DNA of 8,541 nt from Pseudomonadota bacterium (GTDB taxonomy: Bacteria; Pseudomonadota; Alphaproteobacteria; Sphingomonadales; Sphingomonadaceae): contig JAFAEG010000011.1 in assembly GCA_023424095.1 (NCBI GenBank), positions 1 through 8,541 of the forward strand, in the 5' to 3' direction. Within the stretch, counting starts at the first letter, position 1. Each line of letters opens with the position of its first letter. A program made the translations under genes and the position numbers. The notes below the pieces were generated by a model. It was not told the DNA's origin and did not search any database. It was given only the letters and a program-made list of their open reading frames with translations. Of this stretch, positions 6,741 through 8,541 are shown in pieces.

Positions 6741-6807
6741 AAAGCTGGAATCTCCCTGCCTTGGCGCCGCGAGAAGAAATGAGATTCCAGCTTTCGCTGG
6801 AATGACG
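6728..6807 (-). repeat. 80-bp inverted-repeat element, copy B, between hutU and hutH
   Basis: Same length as copy A (5139-5218), but inserted in the opposite direction: the ATTTC-containing inner flank is beside the right arm here and beside the left arm in A. The terminal 27-bp arms are perfect inverted repeats with CGTCA/TGACG ends. Each arm contains ATTCCAGC and GCTGGAAT around a 4-nt loop (6732-6751 with GAAA, 6784-6803 with TTTC on the plus strand). It occupies 80 of the 97 nt between the hutU stop and the hutH start, so it is transcribed within the operon and can form either two small hairpins or one long one. No flanking target-site duplication is evident. It encodes no protein. Confidence 0.88.
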
Positions 6808-6820
6808 TGATGGGGGTCTC

Positions 6821-8482
6821 TCATTTCCCCACCATCGGCAGATCGAGGCCCTGTTCGCGGGCGCAGTCGATGGCGATTTCGTAGCCCGCGTCGGCGTGGC
6901 GCATGACGCCGGTGCCGGGATCGTTCCACAGCACGCGGCCGAGCCGCTTGGCCGCTCCGTCACTGCCGTCGGCGACGATCACCACGCCGGAATGCTGCGA
7001 ATAGCCCATGCCGACGCCGCCGCCATGGTGGAGCGACACCCAGGTCGCGCCGCCGGCGGTGTTCAGCAAGGCGTTGAGCAGGGGCCAGTCGGAAACCGCG
7101 TCCGAGCCGTCCTTCATCGCCTCGGTCTCGCGATTGGGCGAGGCCACCGAGCCGCTGTCGAGATGGTCGCGGCCGATCACGACCGGCGCCTTCAACTCGC
7201 CGTTGCGGACCATTTCGTTGAAGGCGAGGCCGAGCCGGTGGCGCTGGCCGAGGCCGACCCAGCAGATCCGCGCCGGAAGCCCCTGAAAGGCGATCCGTTC
7301 GCGCGCCATGTCGAGCCAGCGGTGAAGGTGCGGATCGTCCGGGATCATCTCCTTCACCTTGGCGTCGGTCTTGTAGATGTCCTCCGGATCGCCCGACAGC
7401 GCGCACCAGCGGAACGGGCCGATGCCGCGGCAGAAGAGCGGCCGCACATAAGCGGGAACGAAGCCGGGGAAATCGAAGGCGTCGATCACGCCATGGTCAT
7501 ACGCTTCCTGGCGGATGTTGTTGCCATAATCGAAGGTCGGCACGCCCATGTGGCGGTAGGCGAGCATCGCCTGCACGTGCACGGCCATCGAGGCGCGGGC
7601 CTCGCGCTCGACCCGGCGCGGGTCGCTCTCGCGCTCGGCGATCCATTCCTCGACCGTCCAGCCGATCGGCAGGTAGCCGTTCACCGGATCGTGGGCGCTG
7701 GTCTGGTCGGTGACCGCGTCGGGCCGGATGCCGCGCTCGACCATTTGCGGCAGGATCTCCGCGGCATTGCCGAGCAGGCCGACCGAGGTCGGCTCGGTCG
7801 CGGTGCGGATGATCTCCAGCGCCTCGTCCAGGGTCGCGGCCTGGCGGTCGAGATAGCGGGTTTCGAGGCGCTTCTCGATCCGGCTCTGCTGGCATTCGAT
7901 GGCGAGGCAATGCGCGCCGGCCATCACCGCCGCGAGCGGCTGTGCGCCGCCCATGCCGCCCAGGCCCGCGGTCAGGATCCAGCGGCCCTTCAGGCTGCCG
8001 CCGTAGTGCTGCCGGCCCATCTCCACGAAGGTCTCGTAGGTGCCCTGGACGATGCCCTGACTGCCGATGTAGATCCACGAGCCCGCGGTCATCTGCCCGT
8101 ACATCATCAGGCCCTTGCGATCGAGCTCGTTGAAGTGCTCCCAGTTGGCCCAGGCCGGCACCAGGTTGGAATTGGCGATCAGCACGCGCGGGGCGTCGGC
8201 GTGGGTCGGGAAGATGCCGACCGGCTTGCCCGACTGCACCAGCAGGGTCTCGTCGTCGCCGAGCGTGCGCAGCGATTCGAGGATCGCGTCGTAGCTGGCC
8301 CAGTCACGCGCCGCGCGGCCGATGCCGCCGTACACCACGAGGTCTTCCGGACGCTCCGCCACGTCCGGGTCCAGGTTGTTCTGGAGCATCCGGTACGGCG
8401 CCTCGGTCAGCCACGAACGGCAGTTGAGCGCGCTGCCGCGCGGTGCGCGGACGGTACGGGAGCGGTCGTGGCGGTTGGACAT
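6821..8482 (-). CDS. hutU: Urocanate hydratase (urocanase)
   Basis: Second enzyme of histidine degradation: converts urocanate and water to 4-imidazolone-5-propionate, with tightly bound NAD+ as electrophile; cytoplasmic. The 553 residues match the normal length (about 557). Family landmarks are SWLTEAPYRMLQNNLDPDVAE (24-44, motif landmarks W24, M32 and N36), VVYGGIGRAARDW (49-61), the glycine-rich NAD-binding stretch TAGLGGMGGAQPLA (171-184), DQTSAHDPVNGYLP (259-272), LFCRGIGPFRW (349-359) and ARICWVGLGQR (404-414). Cys407 in the last motif matches by spacing the cysteine numbered 410 in Pseudomonas putida urocanase. The ATG at 8482 (MSNRHD) was preferred; a GTG at 8494 four codons upstream is an alternative, and the frame stays open to the window edge without another ATG. 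No strong Shine-Dalgarno precedes either. It is the first hut gene visible in a minus-strand hutU-hutH unit. Confidence 0.97.
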   Translation of the reverse strand: MSNRHDRSRTVRAPRGSALNCRSWLTEAPYRMLQNNLDPDVAERPEDLVVYGGIGRAARDWASYDAILESLRTLGDDETLLVQSGKPVGIFPTHADAPRVLIANSNLVPAWANWEHFNELDRKGLMMYGQMTAGSWIYIGSQGIVQGTYETFVEMGRQHYGGSLKGRWILTAGLGGMGGAQPLAAVMAGAHCLAIECQQSRIEKRLETRYLDRQAATLDEALEIIRTATEPTSVGLLGNAAEILPQMVERGIRPDAVTDQTSAHDPVNGYLPIGWTVEEWIAERESDPRRVEREARASMAVHVQAMLAYRHMGVPTFDYGNNIRQEAYDHGVIDAFDFPGFVPAYVRPLFCRGIGPFRWCALSGDPEDIYKTDAKVKEMIPDDPHLHRWLDMARERIAFQGLPARICWVGLGQRHRLGLAFNEMVRNGELKAPVVIGRDHLDSGSVASPNRETEAMKDGSDAVSDWPLLNALLNTAGGATWVSLHHGGGVGMGYSQHSGVVIVADGSDGAAKRLGRVLWNDPGTGVMRHADAGYEIAIDCAREQGLDLPMVGK

Positions 8483-8541
8483 GGATGGCGGCACCGGTGG
8501 ACGGAACGCCGGATTATCGCATCGCCCGGAAAGAAGACGCC
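8483..8541 (-). other. Upstream region of hutU, incomplete
   Basis: These 59 bases lie upstream of hutU and reach the window edge. On the minus strand they include GATAAT, which resembles a -10 hexamer, but no well-spaced -35 element is visible and the palindromic operator expected for a HutC-type repressor is not seen. A promoter or an upstream hut gene could lie beyond the edge; I cannot tell which. Confidence 0.3.

Noticed and set aside
6581..6963. Several short frames on both strands around 6720-6810 with peptides such as RHSSESWNL or FRWNDG
   Set aside because: These peptides are translations of the palindromic repeat itself; similar spurious peptides appear wherever such repeats are read in frame. 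The same applies to the frame ending near 5141.
1..8541. Search for a defence system, phage remnant, CRISPR array, tRNA or insertion sequence
   Set aside because: All space is accounted for by housekeeping or catabolic genes and short intergenic repeats; no transposase, integrase, toxin-antitoxin or direct-repeat array is visible.

Overview
This GC-rich window looks like ordinary chromosomal DNA of an alphaproteobacterium, most likely a sphingomonad. That assignment rests on codon use, on the protein sequences, and on intergenic palindromic repeats of a style I associate with Sphingomonadales. It is recognition from memory, not a database result. I see no tRNA, rRNA, CRISPR array, transposase or phage gene.

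Layout from left to right. (1) Bases 1-1158, minus strand: an AzgA-type purine permease of the NCS2 superfamily, cut off by the left window edge. (2) 1159-1346: an intergenic region with the permease ribosome binding site, a 90-bp inverted-repeat element and a short tandem duplication. (3) 1347-3458, minus: malate synthase G (glcB), complete, with catalytic residues visible. (4) 3459-3497: a 39-bp divergent gap. (5) 3498-5134, plus: an unrecognised acidic 87-aa protein coupled by an ATGA overlap to a compact RNB-domain ribonuclease. (6) 5135-5229: a convergent gap almost filled by an 80-bp inverted-repeat element, copy A. (7) 5230-6723, minus: histidine ammonia-lyase (hutH). (8) 6724-6820: a gap with a second 80-bp element, copy B, in the opposite orientation to A. 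(9) 6821-8482, minus: urocanase (hutU), followed by 59 bp of upstream sequence.

How the genes work together. hutU and hutH are transcribed in that order and carry out the first two steps of histidine degradation: histidine to urocanate (HutH), then urocanate to imidazolonepropionate (HutU). The later hut genes and the regulator are not in this window. Malate synthase G condenses glyoxylate with acetyl-CoA, and the permease imports nucleobases. Purine breakdown through allantoin can yield glyoxylate, but nothing here shows that the two are linked. The 87-aa protein and the ribonuclease form a two-gene unit.

I found no clearly new multi-gene system. The most noteworthy signals are the non-coding elements: two 80-bp copies in opposite orientation flank hutH, one of them places the probable hutH Shine-Dalgarno inside a hairpin stem, and a third, unrelated-sequence element has the same CGTCA...TGACG ends and shows paired compensatory changes between its arms. 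The second point of interest is the conserved-looking pair of an uncharacterised small protein and an RNB ribonuclease whose metal-binding motif is altered (Asp to Gln).
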